From the NCBI GenBank assembly GCA_036488725.1, contig DASXHD010000101.1:62001-126000 (forward strand): 64,000 nucleotides of DNA, read 5' to 3'. This stretch comes from DASXHD01 sp036488725 (lineage in GTDB: Bacteria; Myxococcota_A; Polyangia; Polyangiales; Polyangiaceae). This document shows positions 33,035 to 41,573 of this stretch, one piece after another. Position numbers and translations under genes: made by a program. The notes under the pieces were generated by a model that was not told where the DNA came from, did not search any database, and saw only the letters and a list, made by a program, of their open reading frames with translations. Every line of letters begins with the position of its first letter. Within the stretch, counting starts at the first letter, position 1.

Positions 33035-33074
33035 GCGGCCAACTTTGGCCGTCCGAGCGGCCAAAGTTGGCCGC
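33035..33074 (+). terminator. perfect 17-base stem, 6-base loop hairpin with nested palindromes
   Basis: The arms 33035-33051 and 33058-33074 are perfectly complementary around the loop TCCGAG. Each arm is itself nearly palindromic, containing GGCCAA-2-TTGGCC. Eleven bases after the small charged protein, it fits a terminator for the GNAT-macrodomain operon, though only a weak T-rich stretch (TTCTT) follows. The nested symmetry would also fit two adjacent protein-binding sites. Confidence 0.5.
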
Positions 33075-33112
33075 TGGTTCTTCACGACGCGAAATGGCAA
33101 GAAGACGCGCCG

Positions 33113-33922
33113 ATGACGCACCTCTCGACGAAAAGTTTCGGACATGCCGGCCTTCGCGCGGCGCCGCTCGGGCTCTCGGGGACGTACGGCCTGGACGGCA
33201 AGGGCGTCGAGCGCGCGTTCCACGAGCTCGGCGTGAATTATTTTTTCTTCACCGGTAAAGACGACGGCATGCGCGCCGGGCTGCGCGCGCTCATCGCGGC
33301 CGGTCACCGCGACGAGATCGTGATCGCGGGCGGCGCGAACGTGCCGACCGGTTTCGGCGTGCGCGGCGCGTTCGAGAAAGACTGCAAAGCGCTCGGCACC
33401 GATCGGCTCGACGTCTTCCACGTCTTCTGGGTGCAATACCACTGGTACGTGACCGGCCAGACGTGGCCCGCGATGCAGAAGCTCAAAGAAGAAGGCCGCG
33501 TGAAAATGCTCGGCGTGTCGATTCACGATCGCCCGCTCGCGCGCAAGCTCGTGGACGAGCTCGGCCTCGACCTCTTGATGATTCGCTACAACGCGGCTCA
33601 CCGCGGCGCGGAGAAAGAAATCTTCGCCGACCTGCCGGCGCCGCGTCCCGCGATCGTCGCGTACACCGCGACGCGCTGGGGCAAGCTCCTGCAACCGAGC
33701 GGCGACCGCGGCCCGATGACGCCCGAAGAGTGCTACCGCTTCCCGCTCTCGAACCCGAACGTCGACGTCGTCCTCTGCGGCCCGCGCAGCTACGAAGAGC
33801 TCGAGCAAGACGCCCGCGGCGTCGCCCTCGGCCCGCTCCCGGAGTCGCGCCTCACCGAAATCCGCGCCTTCGGCGACCTCGTCCGCGCGACCGCCTCGAG
33901 CCGCATCGCGTGGGGCGCTTAG
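33113..33922 (+). CDS. aldo/keto reductase-fold protein, catalytic tetrad apparently absent
   Basis: A 269-residue protein with AKR-family order: KSFGHAGLRAAPLGLSGTYG, the helix ending ELGVNYFFFT, EIVIAGGANV, LKEEGRVKMLGVSIHDRPLA and a C-terminal NPNVDVVLCGPRSYEELEQD. The usual D-Y-K-H active site is not kept: the FFDTAD Asp aligns with Phe 45, no Tyr follows, and the Lys of IATK aligns with Gly 74. It may bind nucleotide or substrate without redox chemistry, or use another mechanism. A large hairpin follows the stop. Confidence 0.75.
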   Translation: MTHLSTKSFGHAGLRAAPLGLSGTYGLDGKGVERAFHELGVNYFFFTGKDDGMRAGLRALIAAGHRDEIVIAGGANVPTGFGVRGAFEKDCKALGTDRLDVFHVFWVQYHWYVTGQTWPAMQKLKEEGRVKMLGVSIHDRPLARKLVDELGLDLLMIRYNAAHRGAEKEIFADLPAPRPAIVAYTATRWGKLLQPSGDRGPMTPEECYRFPLSNPNVDVVLCGPRSYEELEQDARGVALGPLPESRLTEIRAFGDLVRATASSRIAWGA

Positions 33923-33924
33923 AG

Positions 33925-34030
33925 AGAGAGAAAAAACAGGAAGGTCAGGAGGTCAGAAGGATTTTTTGTTTGGAGAAAAAAACAAAAAATTCTCGGCTTC
34001 TGAGCTCCTGAGCTTCCTGTTTCTCTTTCT
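33925..34030. terminator. long AT-rich bidirectional hairpin between convergent genes
   Basis: An imperfect inverted repeat of about 45 bases per arm separates the AKR gene (plus) from the lipoprotein gene (minus). The 23-base blocks 33937-33959 and 33997-34019 pair with only two mismatches, and an inner ATTTTTTGTTT (33961-33971) pairs with 33980-33990. The left arm is almost all purines. It lies at the end of both genes and should terminate both transcripts. Its AT content contrasts with the GC-rich surroundings. Confidence 0.7.
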
Positions 34031-35028
34031 TAGGGGGTGACGCGGGCGGTTAGGGTGCCGGCGCCGGGGCCGCTTTCGGACGTGCCGAGGAGGACGTCGT
34101 CGGCGGTGAGCGCGCCGGCGCCGCGGAGGACGCCTTGCGCGTCGGGCGCGAACGTCGCGGTGAGCTTGGTGTTGCGGAGGGTGACGCTCGGTTGCGTGAC
34201 GAAGACATCGACCGGCGCGTTGACGAAGAGCGCGCTCCCGTCGGTTTGATCGACGACGCAGCCTTTCGCCTCGAAGGTGAAGCCGTTCGCGCCCGAGTTG
34301 ATCACGAAGTCGGGATATTCGTCGGTCGAGTCGGCGGTGGTCGAAGGCGCCACGCACGCGGGAGGACCCGGCAAAGTGCGACACGCGTCGGTCGTCGCGC
34401 ACGCGGGCGTGCAGCGGTTCGGATCCGGATCGCGCGTGGCCGACGAAAAGTGCGCGTCGAACTCGCCGGTGTCCGAGACGTCGATCGTCGCGAAGAGCTT
34501 CACTTGCGTGCCGACCGGTTTTTGAACGTCGATGAGCATGAAGTAGCTCGCGTGCGCGGGCATCACCGTCGAAGGCGCGTTGCACGAGAGGTTCAGCTGA
34601 TACGAAAAAACGATTTTTCGGCGCGCGACCGTCGGCACTTCGTAGGTGGCGTCTTTCAAGCCCGGCTCGACGATCAAAACGAGCGCGGGATTCAATGGGA
34701 GCGCGTCGGTCGGCGTGATGGTGAACGTCGTCGCGTCGGCCGAGAGGGTGCTCGTCCCGCCGTAGTCGCCGCGGAGCGGATCGTAGCTGTAGAGGATCGA
34801 GAGCTCGCCCGGCGGATCTTGCTCGTCGGCGAGCTGCCCGCGATCGTCGACGATGTCGCGCGCGATCTCGAGGGTCAGCGTCTTCGGATCGATCGCGCGA
34901 TCGAACGCGACGACGACCGGCGCCGCGGGGTCCGTGAGGAGCCCGCTCTGCGCCTGCGGAAGCGACGGCTCGGGCGGCGCGTGAAAGACCTCGCACGCCG
35001 CGATGAAGAAAAGCGCGGTTCGTTTCAT
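34030..35028 (-). CDS. lipoprotein with Ig-like (SbsA-type) domain
   Basis: A 332-residue lipoprotein: signal MKRTALFFIAAC (Cys 12), then a region PAAPVVVAFDRAIDPKTLTLEIARD typical of bacterial Ig-like domains found in surface proteins, and a Cys-containing central part (NRCTPACATTDACRTLPGPPAC) that resembles small disulphide modules of myxobacterial exported proteins. The C-terminal half is beta-rich. It is last in an operon with an outer-membrane barrel and an inner-membrane protein; its ATG overlaps the barrel stop codon. Confidence 0.75.
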   Translation of the reverse strand: MKRTALFFIAACEVFHAPPEPSLPQAQSGLLTDPAAPVVVAFDRAIDPKTLTLEIARDIVDDRGQLADEQDPPGELSILYSYDPLRGDYGGTSTLSADATTFTITPTDALPLNPALVLIVEPGLKDATYEVPTVARRKIVFSYQLNLSCNAPSTVMPAHASYFMLIDVQKPVGTQVKLFATIDVSDTGEFDAHFSSATRDPDPNRCTPACATTDACRTLPGPPACVAPSTTADSTDEYPDFVINSGANGFTFEAKGCVVDQTDGSALFVNAPVDVFVTQPSVTLRNTKLTATFAPDAQGVLRGAGALTADDVLLGTSESGPGAGTLTARVTP

Positions 35029-36665
35029 AGGAAAAAAGTCGCGCGGGTTTGGAGGAGCCACGACGTGACCGCGTAGCCGTCCTGGTTTTGCAGCGCGTCG
35101 CCGGGAAGGAGCACGGCGCCCTCGACGTCGAAGAGAAAATGCTCGAGGAAGCGATACTGCAGTCGGAGATCGAGCTCGGTGCCGTAGAAGCGGCCGGGTT
35201 TTCCGCCGGCGTAGTTCACCTCGTTGTCCTTGATGTTGACGCTCGTGTGATTTTGGAGCGACGCGATCGGATCGATGAGCGGCACGCTCGTCCACGCGAC
35301 CATCACGCCGGGGCGGATCAAAAAATTCGGCACCGGGCGGAAGTCGGCTTGCGGGAAGACGACGATCGCGTTGGTGAGCGCGCCTTGCGTGTCGAGCGCC
35401 TGCGCGGGGAACGTCGTCGCACCGAGACGCCGCAAGAGCTCGACGCCCGCGGCCGCGGCGCGCCCCGTTTGAAACGCGAGGACCTGCTTGAAGAGAAGCA
35501 ATCCGACGTTCGTGTCCGGCGACCACGTGAACTGCGAGAGCGTCGCGCGCGAGGTCGGGTCGTCGCTGCCCGACGCATAATCGCCTTCGAGATAGAGACC
35601 CCACTTCGGACGGTCGTAACGCACGGTCACGCGCGCGCCTCCTTGGAGGACCGCTTGATCGACGATCGGGTCGTTCGTTATTTTTTGGTACGCCTCGGAG
35701 ATTTCGCGCGTCGAGCCGAAGTTCATCGCCGCGTCGAAGCCGAATCGCAAGTTGCCGGCGCGCGCATAAAACCGCGCGCCCGCGCCGCTCACGCCCGAGA
35801 CGCCTTCTTGCCAGCGATGCGAGAGGTACACGTTCGCGTACAAATCGCGGAGCGGTCCGACCTTCGGCTCGAGATAACGAATCGCCCCGCCGAATTGGTT
35901 CACGTCGTCGTCGAACGATTGCGGGCTGTCGTTGACGACGCGATCGAACGCGACGCCGACGAAGAGACCGCGCGTCGTCGATTTGTCGCGGTCGGCAGAT
36001 TTTTTGAAAGCCTCGAGCGGCTTGGTCGCGAAGAGAATGCGATCGACGTAATTTCCGGTGCCCGCGACGCCGAAGCGATTGTGGCGGCCGTCGCCGTCGG
36101 ACGCGAAGACGCCCATCCCATCGATGACCGCTTGGCGCCCGACGCGAAAGACTCCGAACGGGAGAATCGCTTCGCCGTACAGACGCCGCACCGTCATCAA
36201 ATTGATCGGACACACCGTGACGCCGTACGAGTCGCGCGAGAGCGGATCGAGGCTCGGGTCGCGCAGGCCGATGCACGGGCGCGTGTCGTTCGGATTTTTC
36301 GCGTCGATGCTCGTGCCCGCGTTCGACGACGGCGTGCCGCCGTAGCTCCCGTTGTCGCCGAAGAGATCGCCGTCGAGCGCATCGGCGGAAAAGACGATGC
36401 GAATCTTGTCTTGATAATCCGCCGTCGCATCGAGCCGGAGCCGCTGCTGGATCATGCTGACGTTGCGCGCCGTCTCGGTGTTGAGCGAAATCGGATGCAC
36501 GTAGAGCCATTGCGCGCGGTACTCGGCGTCGCCGCGAAAGCCGAAGTCCCCGCGCGAGTAGCGCTTCGCCGGTTGATCCGGGTCGTGGTCCGTCCACGGC
36601 TCTTGCGCTCTCGCGGCGCCGGCGAACAAGGTTACTGCGACCGCGAGCGCGCGGCCGAGCTTCAC
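35025..36665 (-). CDS. predicted outer-membrane beta-barrel protein
   Basis: A 546-residue exported protein with a signal (GRALAVAVTLFAGAARAQEPW) and then many alternating aromatic beta-strands ending in Phe (LLQTRATFFL), the classic outer-membrane barrel C-terminus. Internal strands such as QQRLRLDATADYQDKIRIVFSADALDGDL and VTVRYDRPKWGLYLEGDYASG suggest a porin-like or DcaP-type barrel. The start is GTG at 36665, overlapping the TGA of the upstream inner-membrane gene. No ligand can be predicted. Confidence 0.8.
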   Translation of the reverse strand: MKLGRALAVAVTLFAGAARAQEPWTDHDPDQPAKRYSRGDFGFRGDAEYRAQWLYVHPISLNTETARNVSMIQQRLRLDATADYQDKIRIVFSADALDGDLFGDNGSYGGTPSSNAGTSIDAKNPNDTRPCIGLRDPSLDPLSRDSYGVTVCPINLMTVRRLYGEAILPFGVFRVGRQAVIDGMGVFASDGDGRHNRFGVAGTGNYVDRILFATKPLEAFKKSADRDKSTTRGLFVGVAFDRVVNDSPQSFDDDVNQFGGAIRYLEPKVGPLRDLYANVYLSHRWQEGVSGVSGAGARFYARAGNLRFGFDAAMNFGSTREISEAYQKITNDPIVDQAVLQGGARVTVRYDRPKWGLYLEGDYASGSDDPTSRATLSQFTWSPDTNVGLLLFKQVLAFQTGRAAAAGVELLRRLGATTFPAQALDTQGALTNAIVVFPQADFRPVPNFLIRPGVMVAWTSVPLIDPIASLQNHTSVNIKDNEVNYAGGKPGRFYGTELDLRLQYRFLEHFLFDVEGAVLLPGDALQNQDGYAVTSWLLQTRATFFL

Positions 36666-38449
36666 TTTTCGGCAGCCGGTTTCAATAAAGCGTTTTCGAT
36701 GATCGTCGTGATGTGATCGAGCGCGCGCAGATCCTCGGCCTTGTAGACGCCGGCCTCGGGGCTCGTCTCGTCGGCGGGCGGCGCGGTCAAGCCGTCGTGC
36801 TTCGCTTTGTATTCCATCGGCACGGTGCGCGGCGGCGGCACGTCGAGCCTGATGCGATACGGCGCGGCGCCGTCGGGGAGCTCGAACGACGCATCGCCGC
36901 TCACGTTGACGCCCGCGAACGCGCGCTTGATTTGATAATTCGGAAACGCGACGCCGAGCCAACCGAAGCGATACCGCACGACGAGGAGCGGCTGTTTCGC
37001 GGCGAGCGCGGCCTGCGCGGCGTCGTCGAGCGGCGGCGACATCTTGAGCTCGATGAGATCCGGCGAGAAAAGCCGCTCGAGCGACTTCTGCAGCGCGGCG
37101 ACGACTTGCGCTTCTTGCGGGTCGGGCGTCTCGTCGAAATATTTCGTGACTTGAGTCGGGCCGAAGGCGCGGTTGGTCGGCAAGTGCGCCATCAGCTTGT
37201 CGGCCTGCGCGAGCGCGGGCGAAATCTCGCGATGAAACGCGACGGTCAGCGTCGGGCCGTGCGTCTCGAGCGCTTTCGCGAGCCGGGCGATGAACGCGGC
37301 GAGCGTCTCGCTCTCGCTCGGCGCCATCGTCTTGAATCGCGCGACCGCGGCCGCGTACAGCTCGCGGCGCGCTGCGGCGAGCTCGGGCCCGAGGTGGTTG
37401 TCGGGATATTTTTTCTCGAACGTGGCGAGCGCCGCGAGCGACGCGTCTTTCTTCGCCTTGTCGAGCTCGCGAAGCATCGCCTCGCGGAGCGCACCTTGCG
37501 CCTCGCCGTCGATCGCACTGTGCGGGTGCGAGGCGAGAAACTCTTCGATCGCTTCCACCGTTTGCTTCGACTTGGCGCGCTCGAGCTGGGCCCGCGGCAA
37601 AAGAACGTTGGCGACCTCGTCGTGATGACGATGGCCGCGCGCGAGGTAATCGCCGAGCGACTCCGGCGTGCCGAGGGCGACCGCCTTTTTCAACATGACG
37701 TCGTCGCTCGTCTTGTTGTGAAGCGACCAGAGCGCCGGCCCGACGACGAGGCCGCACGCGGCGGCGATCATCCAGCCGCGCTTGTGCCAAGTGGGCGCGC
37801 GATCGACGAGCGGCTGCTTCGGGCCGATGGGGCTCGTCCAGCTCTTTCGCGCTTCGTAAAAAGGATCGAGCGTCACGAGCTCGCTGTCGTCGCTCGTCGC
37901 GAGGGCGTGCTTCACCTGCTCGCGCGCGTTGTCGAGGCTGTTGTTCAGGAGCTCGGCGTCGGCCGCGTCGCGCGCCGGAAACGAAAACGACCCGCCGCCT
38001 TTGAACGAAAGAACGAGCGCGCCGCCCGCAGTCGCCGCCGACGAGCTCGCGAGATCGGTCATCGCGTAGACGCCGAGCACTTTGCGGCGCGCGTCGACCG
38101 CGCACATCGGAAATACGTAAACGCCCGGCTTGTACGGCAGCATCTTGCCGGCGCGCAGCGACCCGAGCGCGCGAAGCGCGGCATACGGAATCGCAAACAG
38201 CAAGCCGACGTAGACGACGACCAGCTCGATGCCGTGGAGCGCGAGCGACGTGCCGAGCGCGCCGAATTTATACGTGTAGATTGCAACGAGCGCGACCAGA
38301 CACGCGAGCGAGAGCGCGCCCCAACGAAGACCGCGACCGCCGTCGCCGAGGGTCTTGGCGATCGGCGCGGGCGGCGCGCTGCCGCGCGTGCTGGCGAGAA
38401 ACCTCTCCTGCTTCTCTCGCGAGAGCTTGTAGAAGTCGATGCGCCGCAC
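36662..38449 (-). CDS. inner-membrane protein with long helical extracytoplasmic domain
   Basis: A 595-residue protein with two N-terminal membrane helices (about 43-62, 70-92) and a third near 225-245, then a 350-residue helical region (about 250-470, alanine/lysine/glutamate-rich, coiled-coil-like) and a beta-rich C-terminal domain (about 475-580) with VVRYRFGWLGVAFPNYQIKRAF. GTG start at 38449. It is the first gene of a three-gene operon with an outer-membrane barrel and a lipoprotein, so it may span or energise an envelope complex. No known family recognised. Confidence 0.75.
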   Translation of the reverse strand: MRRIDFYKLSREKQERFLASTRGSAPPAPIAKTLGDGGRGLRWGALSLACLVALVAIYTYKFGALGTSLALHGIELVVVYVGLLFAIPYAALRALGSLRAGKMLPYKPGVYVFPMCAVDARRKVLGVYAMTDLASSSAATAGGALVLSFKGGGSFSFPARDAADAELLNNSLDNAREQVKHALATSDDSELVTLDPFYEARKSWTSPIGPKQPLVDRAPTWHKRGWMIAAACGLVVGPALWSLHNKTSDDVMLKKAVALGTPESLGDYLARGHRHHDEVANVLLPRAQLERAKSKQTVEAIEEFLASHPHSAIDGEAQGALREAMLRELDKAKKDASLAALATFEKKYPDNHLGPELAAARRELYAAAVARFKTMAPSESETLAAFIARLAKALETHGPTLTVAFHREISPALAQADKLMAHLPTNRAFGPTQVTKYFDETPDPQEAQVVAALQKSLERLFSPDLIELKMSPPLDDAAQAALAAKQPLLVVRYRFGWLGVAFPNYQIKRAFAGVNVSGDASFELPDGAAPYRIRLDVPPPRTVPMEYKAKHDGLTAPPADETSPEAGVYKAEDLRALDHITTIIENALLKPAAEK

Positions 38450-38507
38450 GTGTCGACTCTACATCGATTTCGCCGCGAGCGGCCCAGAGAGAATAGGGTG
38501 GTTGCCG

Positions 38508-40406
38508 ATGGGCCGACTTCGTTCCGCCGTCTTCTTGGTCGTGTGCTTGTCGTGCCGCGACGACGCGCATCACGTCGCGCCGGTCGGCAGCGCGAGCGCG
38601 GCACCGAGCGCGAGCGCGAGCTCCGCGCCCGACGTGACGACGCATGCTTCGACGACGAACGTCCCCGACGCCGCCGCGGCCGTTGCGAACGGCGTCCTCG
38701 ACGGCGACGCGCTCCGAAAAAAACATCTCGCGCGCGTCGCGGCGGACGACTCGTCCGTCACGATCCTCGCCGGCTCGAGCGCACGCGAGCTCGGCCGTCG
38801 CATCTGCGAGGCGAAGGTCCCGCACGTCGCCGCCGCCACGCCCATCTTGCTCAAGCCCAACATGGGCGGCTTCGAGTGGTTCAAGGATCCGAAGAAGAGC
38901 GACGGCGACGACGGCGTGCGCGGCCGCACGACCGATCCCGAGTTCGTGCGCGGCGTCGTCGAGTGTCTGAAAGCGCGCGGTCACACGCAAGTGACGATCG
39001 CCGAGGGCTGGGCCGCGCGTCACGAAGATTGGCTGAAGCTCATTCGCGTGTCCGGTTACGAAGCGATGGCGCAGGCCGAAGGCGTGCCGCTCGTCGCGAT
39101 GGATGACGATGGCGTCTTCGACAAAGAAGGCGAGACGCCCGGCGCGATGCTCCGCGTGAGCGGCATGGAGAAGACGCACGTCCCGACGCTCCTCTCGCCG
39201 AAGATCCTCGCCGACACGCTCCAGCGCGGTCTTTTCATTTCGCTGCCGAAGATCAAAGCGCACCGCTTCGCGGTGTTCTCGCTCGCGATCAAAGGCACCC
39301 AAGGCACCGTCGCGCTCTCCGATGCGTCGCCTGCGTTCCATCAAAAGTGGCGCATGCACAAAGAGCTCATCCCGTACCTCGAGGCGCGCACGAAGAACGC
39401 GCCCGAGAACCGCGCCGAGTACGTGAAGTCGCTCGAGATCTTCGCCGAACGAATCGCCGACGTGCTCGAGATCAACACGCCCGACGTGGTCTTGGCCGAG
39501 GGCGCGCCCGCGATGCAAGGCGACGGGTTCGCGAAGCTCTACCCGATGCAGGCGCGCGTCGCGATCGGCGGCACGAACGTCGTCCAAGTCGATCGCATCG
39601 GCGCCGAATTTCTCGGCGCGTTCGGTCGCGCGGATCTCGCGAAGGAGCTCGGCGGTCACTCGACCTCGCCGCTCCTCGAGGTCGCGGCGAAGCGCTTCGG
39701 CGTCGATCTCTCGAAGCGTCCGACCGTCGACGGCGACGGGGCCGCGTTGCTCGATGTGCGACGGCCGTATCACTTCGCGGCGATGGCGCCGTTCTCGATC
39801 GACGTGGATCTGCCGCACCCCGAGGCGCACGCCGCTTCGCTCGGCGCGGACACGATCACGATCGACGGCCGCGGCGACGAGCCCGCGTGGTCGCGCGCGA
39901 CGCCGATCCGTTGGGACTCCGACTTCGCGGGGCGCGCGACCGGCAAGACCACGCGCGCACGATTCTTGTGGTCGCCCTCGGCGCTCTACGCGCTCTTCGA
40001 AGTCGACGGCACGACGGCCACGCAGCGCGCGCCGATTTACCGAGGCGATTGCGTCGAAGCCTTCCTCGCGCCGAACGTCTACGCGCGCCACTACGACGAA
40101 ATCGAGCTCGGGCCCCGCGGCGGCGAGCTCGACGTGCGCATCGACCGACTCTCGCGCGCCGGCGACACGACCTGGAAGAGCGGCACCGAGACGAAGGCGA
40201 TCGTCGACGAAGCGGCGCATCGCGTGGTGATCGAAGCGCGCATCCCCGCCCGCGACGTCGTCGCGGCGTTGCACGCGGGCGCGATCTTGCGCATGGGCCT
40301 CTTCCGGGTCGAAGGCTCCGCCCATCTCGCGTGGAGCCCGCCGCGCACGAGGAGCCCCGACTTTCACGTGTTCGATGCGTTCGGAGATCTCGTCGTCGAT
40401 CGCTGA
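38508..40406 (+). CDS. DUF362 lipoprotein with C-terminal CBM9-like domain
   Basis: A 632-residue lipoprotein. The signal ends VVCLSC (Cys 16), then an Ala/Ser linker. Residues about 85-420 form a DUF362 domain (TPILLKPNMGGFEW, GHTQVTIAEGWA, LFISLPKIKAHRFAVFSLAIKGTQG, INTPDVVLAEG). Residues about 450-632 form a CBM9/DOMON-like beta-sandwich (ITIDGRGDEPAWSRATPIRWDSDF, RFLWSPSALYALFEVDG, CVEAFLAPN, LGPRGGELDVRIDRL), related to carbohydrate-binding modules. No ferredoxin cysteines. Such a pairing could mean a surface enzyme tethered to glycan. Confidence 0.82.
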   Translation: MGRLRSAVFLVVCLSCRDDAHHVAPVGSASAAPSASASSAPDVTTHASTTNVPDAAAAVANGVLDGDALRKKHLARVAADDSSVTILAGSSARELGRRICEAKVPHVAAATPILLKPNMGGFEWFKDPKKSDGDDGVRGRTTDPEFVRGVVECLKARGHTQVTIAEGWAARHEDWLKLIRVSGYEAMAQAEGVPLVAMDDDGVFDKEGETPGAMLRVSGMEKTHVPTLLSPKILADTLQRGLFISLPKIKAHRFAVFSLAIKGTQGTVALSDASPAFHQKWRMHKELIPYLEARTKNAPENRAEYVKSLEIFAERIADVLEINTPDVVLAEGAPAMQGDGFAKLYPMQARVAIGGTNVVQVDRIGAEFLGAFGRADLAKELGGHSTSPLLEVAAKRFGVDLSKRPTVDGDGAALLDVRRPYHFAAMAPFSIDVDLPHPEAHAASLGADTITIDGRGDEPAWSRATPIRWDSDFAGRATGKTTRARFLWSPSALYALFEVDGTTATQRAPIYRGDCVEAFLAPNVYARHYDEIELGPRGGELDVRIDRLSRAGDTTWKSGTETKAIVDEAAHRVVIEARIPARDVVAALHAGAILRMGLFRVEGSAHLAWSPPRTRSPDFHVFDAFGDLVVDR

Positions 40407-40430
40407 GCTTCTGCTAAAAGAGCCGGGCCC

Positions 40431-41501
40431 ATGACGACCATCCAATCGCGAAAGGCCGATCACCTTCAGCTCTGCGCCGAAGGCGACGTCGGGTTTCGCG
40501 GGCAAGGAACGCTGCTCGACGGCGTTCGCCTCGTCCACGACGCGCTCCCCGATCTCGCCGAGTCCGACATCGACACGAGCGTCGAGGTCTTCGGCAAGAA
40601 GCTTCGCGCGCCGATCCTCATCGCGGCGATGACCGGCGGCACCGACGAAGCGGGGCGCGTGAACCGCGATCTCGCGGCGATCGCCGAGGCCCGCGGTTAC
40701 GCGTTCGGACTCGGGAGCCAGCGCGCGATGGTCGTGCGTCCGGACACGAAGACGACGTTCGGCGTGCGCGACGTCGCCAAGAGCACCGTCGTCTTCGGAA
40801 ACGTCGGCGTCGTTCAAGCGCGCGCGATGTCGTCGGCCGACGTGCAAGCGATGGTCGACTCGGTCGGCGCCGACGCGCTCTGCATCCATTTGAATCCGGC
40901 GATGGAGCTCGTTCAGCCCGGCGGCGATCGCGATTTTCGCGGAGGGCTCGAGACGATCGCGCGTCTCTGTCGCGATTTGCGCGTTCCGGTCATCGTCAAA
41001 GAAACCGGATGCGGCATCTCGCCGTCGGTCGCGCGCCGTGTTCTCGAAGCGGGCGCGCGCGCCATCGACGTGTCGGCCGCGGGCGGAACGTCGTGGGTCG
41101 GCGTCGAGACGATCCGCGCCGAGCAGCAAGGCGACGCGAGAGCGCGCTCGCTCGGCGAAGCGTTTTGGGACTGGGGAATTCCGACGGCCGTCTCGGTCGC
41201 CTCGGTCGCGAAGCTCGCCGCTCCGAAAAAAGCGCTCGTCATCGCGACCGGCGGCGTCGGCTCGGGTCTCGACGCGGCGCGCGCGATCGCGCTCGGCGCC
41301 GGACTCGCCGGAATCGCGCGGCCTGTGCTCAAGGCGCTACGAGAAGGAGGGCCCGACGGCGCGACCGCGTTCCTCGACGGCGTCGAGCACGAGCTCCGCA
41401 CGGCGATGCTCCTCACGGGAAGTCGCGACGTCGCCGCGCTCCAGCGCGCGCCGCGCGTGCTCTCGCGCGAGCTCATCGGATGGCTCGAGCAGTGTGAATG
41501 A
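40431..41501 (+). CDS. fni: type 2 isopentenyl-diphosphate delta-isomerase
   Basis: A 356-residue FMN/NADPH-dependent isomerase that interconverts IPP and DMAPP: RKADHLQLCAEGDVGFRGQGTLLDGVRLVHDALP, LIAAMTGG (flavin site), AFGLGSQRAM, HLNPAMELVQPGGDRDF, VIVKETGCGISPSVA and AAGGTSWVGVETIRAEQ. This form is typical of mevalonate-pathway bacteria, in agreement with the mevalonate genes on the same strand downstream. A convergent SDR gene separates it from the hopanoid operon. Confidence 0.96.
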   Translation: MTTIQSRKADHLQLCAEGDVGFRGQGTLLDGVRLVHDALPDLAESDIDTSVEVFGKKLRAPILIAAMTGGTDEAGRVNRDLAAIAEARGYAFGLGSQRAMVVRPDTKTTFGVRDVAKSTVVFGNVGVVQARAMSSADVQAMVDSVGADALCIHLNPAMELVQPGGDRDFRGGLETIARLCRDLRVPVIVKETGCGISPSVARRVLEAGARAIDVSAAGGTSWVGVETIRAEQQGDARARSLGEAFWDWGIPTAVSVASVAKLAAPKKALVIATGGVGSGLDAARAIALGAGLAGIARPVLKALREGGPDGATAFLDGVEHELRTAMLLTGSRDVAALQRAPRVLSRELIGWLEQCE

Positions 41502-41573
41502 ATTTGGCGCGCGCGCGGCCGAGTTTGGCGCGCCCTGCCCGTCCGTTTGGCCTAAGACCACGCGGTGATTACG

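Noticed and set aside
33921..33932. AGAGAGAG run as a microsatellite or contamination
   Set aside because: It forms the outer part of a long hairpin whose other arm is the matching pyrimidine run, so it is better explained as part of the terminator-like structure.
38268..41129. A 953-residue minus-strand frame opposite the DUF362 lipoprotein and IPP isomerase
   Set aside because: Highly charged shadow sequence of a well-supported plus-strand gene and of fni; no family pattern.
41501..41573. Repeated TTTGGCGCGC (41503 and 41524) after the isomerase gene
   Set aside because: Two short copies in a 72-base convergent gap with high GC content; spacing and sequence give no hairpin, and chance recurrence is likely.
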